From the NCBI GenBank assembly GCA_946546075.1, contig CAMNNV010000023.1, positions 1 to 13,107 of the forward strand: a stretch of 13,107 bases of DNA, written 5' to 3'. Numbering within the stretch: position 1 is the stretch's first letter; each line of letters starts with the position of its first letter. The notes beneath the pieces are model-generated. The model was not told the origin of the DNA and did no database searches. It saw only the letters and a program-made list of their open reading frames with translations. The position numbers were made by a program, and so were the translations under genes. The DNA is from an uncultured Bacillota bacterium. Its GTDB lineage: Bacteria > Bacillota > Clostridia > Peptostreptococcales > Anaerovoracaceae. Below, one piece after another: positions 11,411 to 13,107 of this stretch.

Positions 11411-12490
11411 TTATGTCTGCGTCAGCGGAAGATCAAACTCCGCAAGGGCCTCGTTATCATTCCACGCCCATATGCGGAGCAGTCCGTTCTGCCGGTCAAC
11501 GATTCCGAAGCATGACGCCGTGTTATGTACGATAGCGTCTGCGATATAGCACAGGACCCCATCAAGGTATCCGTACATCTCAAGGTGCATATGACCGCTC
11601 AGACAGCAAAGGAGGTCATGCTTCATGTTCCGGAAGTCATACGCATGGGATACGCCGTCTGCGTCTGTGATGCTCCCATTTGACTTCGCTTTCCTTGCCC
11701 CAAGCAGGGTGCGGATGGCTGGTGCGCCTCCGGGGTTGTACCCTGTCCTTGCCGTCCCATCTCTGTACAGCAACTCTGACGCTACTGCGTAAGGATACCA
11801 ATGCTGGAGGAAGACTATGTCAAAGTCATCCTTTGACAACTCAGCTATGACCGCTTCGCAGAAGGAGCCGGTTAGGGATTGGTTCTGCATGACGCTACCA
11901 TTCATCCAGTAATTGTCGGACGCTACGAATTTGACATTGTGCAGGCCATCGACAACAACATAAGTATCGCTGTTGGCATCTATAACAGTCCGTGGATATG
12001 TCGAAAAGAAGGTCTTCTTGATGATGTACGGTGTCGGCATATCCGGATCATCACCTGTCTGAAGCATGAATTCGTGGTTTCCGGGCGTGCTGATGTAATT
12101 CTTTATCAGCTTTGTTTTTGACTCGATTGAAGCAAACTGCTCCCAATTTGTGGCGCTGACCGTATCCCCAAGATTTAGGTTGGCAAATTCCATCCCATCC
12201 TTGTCAAGGTTGTTTGCCCACCTGTTCCACTCGACTAGGCCGTTATGCTGGTCTGTCGAAATGAAAAAAGGTATAGCTGAGTTGTCCAGCGTCTTGTAAA
12301 CCTCGAGCATCGCTTCATATTGAGCCTCTCCATTGGTCAGATAGTTGGCGCTGGATACGTTGTGCCCAAGGGTCTGCCCCGGCACCGACCCAATACTTAT
12401 ATCCCCAGAAGCCACAAGGCTCATGAACGCCGACTTGATAGCTGTGGCATCTGTTCCGATGACGTTGCCGCCAAGATCGTATAGGCTCAT
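11411..12490 (-). CDS. Calcineurin-like metallophosphoesterase in the tail/lysis region
   Basis: This 359-aa protein starts at ATG 12490 after AGGAGGGGATGAT. It has the full motif set of dimetal phosphoesterases in order: D80-x-H82 (STDQHN), G108-D109 (NLGDT), G137-N138-H139-E140 (PGNHEF), H230 (LQHWYP) and G299-H300-x-H302 (SGHMHLE). These coordinate two metals to hydrolyse phosphate esters. The first about 60 residues (YDLGGNVIGTDATAIKSAF) look like a separate linker or attachment region. The gene follows a tail-fibre-like gene and precedes the holin, so the product is probably a virion-associated or late enzyme. It may act on phosphorylated cell-wall polymers such as teichoic acid. The substrate is inference. 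No signal peptide is seen. Confidence 0.9.
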   Translation of the reverse strand: MSLYDLGGNVIGTDATAIKSAFMSLVASGDISIGSVPGQTLGHNVSSANYLTNGEAQYEAMLEVYKTLDNSAIPFFISTDQHNGLVEWNRWANNLDKDGMEFANLNLGDTVSATNWEQFASIESKTKLIKNYISTPGNHEFMLQTGDDPDMPTPYIIKKTFFSTYPRTVIDANSDTYVVVDGLHNVKFVASDNYWMNGSVMQNQSLTGSFCEAVIAELSKDDFDIVFLQHWYPYAVASELLYRDGTARTGYNPGGAPAIRTLLGARKAKSNGSITDADGVSHAYDFRNMKHDLLCCLSGHMHLEMYGYLDGVLCYIADAIVHNTASCFGIVDRQNGLLRIWAWNDNEALAEFDLPLTQT

Positions 12491-12502
12491 ATCATCCCCT
12501 CC

Positions 12503-13107
12503 TTATTCCTGCAAGATGACATACGGGAATCCCGGAGTCGCACCGTATGTGAACGAAATCCTCATGTATGTGGCATTGGACGGAATGGAAAATTCGTCCG
12601 TGGTCACAGCACCCGGGGTTGACAGATACGTCTTATTCGCATCGTAGAAGGACGGGAAACATCTTCCGACCGGCCATATCTTAACTGAGGAAAAACCATA
12701 GCAGAAGGCGAACCCGCTTGCGTAGCTGTCTGCGCTACTACTTTCTCTTCCGGTCGCACTTGCAACAGATAGGCCATGCGTGATTTCAAGCTGATACTTC
12801 TGACCAGCTGTCGGAGCGGTATCGCTTCCAAGGACGGGCAGGTCTCTCGGTATCGCCGTGCTGTTCGTCTGACTTGTCTGCTTCTTCATCCTGAAGAAAT
12901 TGACCCTGTCCCCGTTAACGATCTTCTTACAGAACAGGTTGTCGGAGTCCTTGTTACCAACTCTTCCGATATAATTTTTGGCATCATCATAATAGAAGAT
13001 TCCATGCGACTCGTAGATGCCTGTAGCCTCGATATAGTTAAGCCCCTCGCACGGCAGGAATTGGCTGACCGCCATGCCAGACGCATCCGTTTCGGCTCCG
13101 GTAGATG
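12503..13107 (-). CDS. Tail fibre / receptor-binding-like protein, C-terminal part
   Basis: The frame is open to the right edge (it reads STGAETDASG before the first Met at 13075), so the gene's 5' end lies outside the window. Only the last 201 residues are visible. Two FYD-x-x-K/N-x-Y motifs (IFYYDDAKNYIG and SFYDANKTYLST) head strand-rich stretches, the second followed by FSIPSNATYMRISFTYG. These are typical of small beta-sandwich repeats in phage tail fibres and neck-appendage-like proteins of gut Bacillota, which may bind carbohydrate. It ends 12 bases before the phosphoesterase start. Family identity is from pattern recognition only. Confidence 0.75.
   Translation of the reverse strand, partial: STGAETDASGMAVSQFLPCEGLNYIEATGIYESHGIFYYDDAKNYIGRVGNKDSDNLFCKKIVNGDRVNFFRMKKQTSQTNSTAIPRDLPVLGSDTAPTAGQKYQLEITHGLSVASATGRESSSADSYASGFAFCYGFSSVKIWPVGRCFPSFYDANKTYLSTPGAVTTDEFSIPSNATYMRISFTYGATPGFPYVILQE

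Noticed and set aside
11274..13107. Diversity-generating retroelement near the tail-fibre gene
   Set aside because: No reverse transcriptase and no template/variable repeat pair is visible in the window.
1..13107. CRISPR array or insertion sequence
   Set aside because: No regularly spaced direct repeats and no transposase; the only recombinase is the phage integrase.

Overview
The window looks like part of a temperate tailed phage of a Gram-positive host in the Bacillota, probably a gut Clostridia or Lachnospiraceae-type organism. The host assignment is inference. It rests on AGGAGG ribosome binding sites throughout, a Gram-positive GAAC-N4-GTTC LexA box, a GH25 + NlpC/P60 + SH3 endolysin with a small holin, and roughly 50% GC. 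No ordinary chromosomal gene is visible.

Layout. (1) From 1 to about 4600, minus strand: a tightly packed early operon of small, mostly unrecognised proteins, often with 4-bp ATGA stop/start overlaps. It includes five small membrane proteins, two cysteine-rich probable zinc binders, a Cro-like HTH protein and one HUH-type rolling-circle replication protein. (2) 4600-5400: the lysis/lysogeny switch. A strong leftward promoter (TTGACA-17-TACTAT) is covered by an operator array. The divergent rightward promoter drives a 122-aa XRE repressor that has no self-cleavage peptidase domain. Convergent to the repressor is a 33-aa ORF whose promoter carries a perfect LexA box in its spacer. (3) 5406-7853, plus strand: a DEDDh exonuclease with two tandem BRCT-like modules, then a tyrosine integrase preceded by attenuator-like hairpins. 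(4) 7854-8177: an intact attP region, with a tRNA 3'-end core flanked on both sides by repeated integrase arm-type sites, plus terminators. (5) 8178-13107, minus strand: the end of the late region, with a tail-fibre fragment, a calcineurin-like phosphoesterase, a 37-aa ORF, holin, endolysin, a MazG-like pyrophosphohydrolase and a second cell-wall protein.

Topology. Phage late genes lie immediately beyond the att core on the side away from int. The window therefore represents the circular or excised form (attP joined), or a circularly permuted phage contig, rather than a prophage boundary next to host DNA.

How it may work together. The repressor holds the leftward early promoter off and the integrase recombines attP with a host tRNA gene, probably tRNA-Pro. 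The repressor cannot obviously be cut by RecA, so induction may pass through the SOS-controlled 33-aa peptide. Its sequence resembles the repressor's own C-terminal helix, which makes it a candidate micro-antirepressor. This is the most interesting hypothesis in the window.
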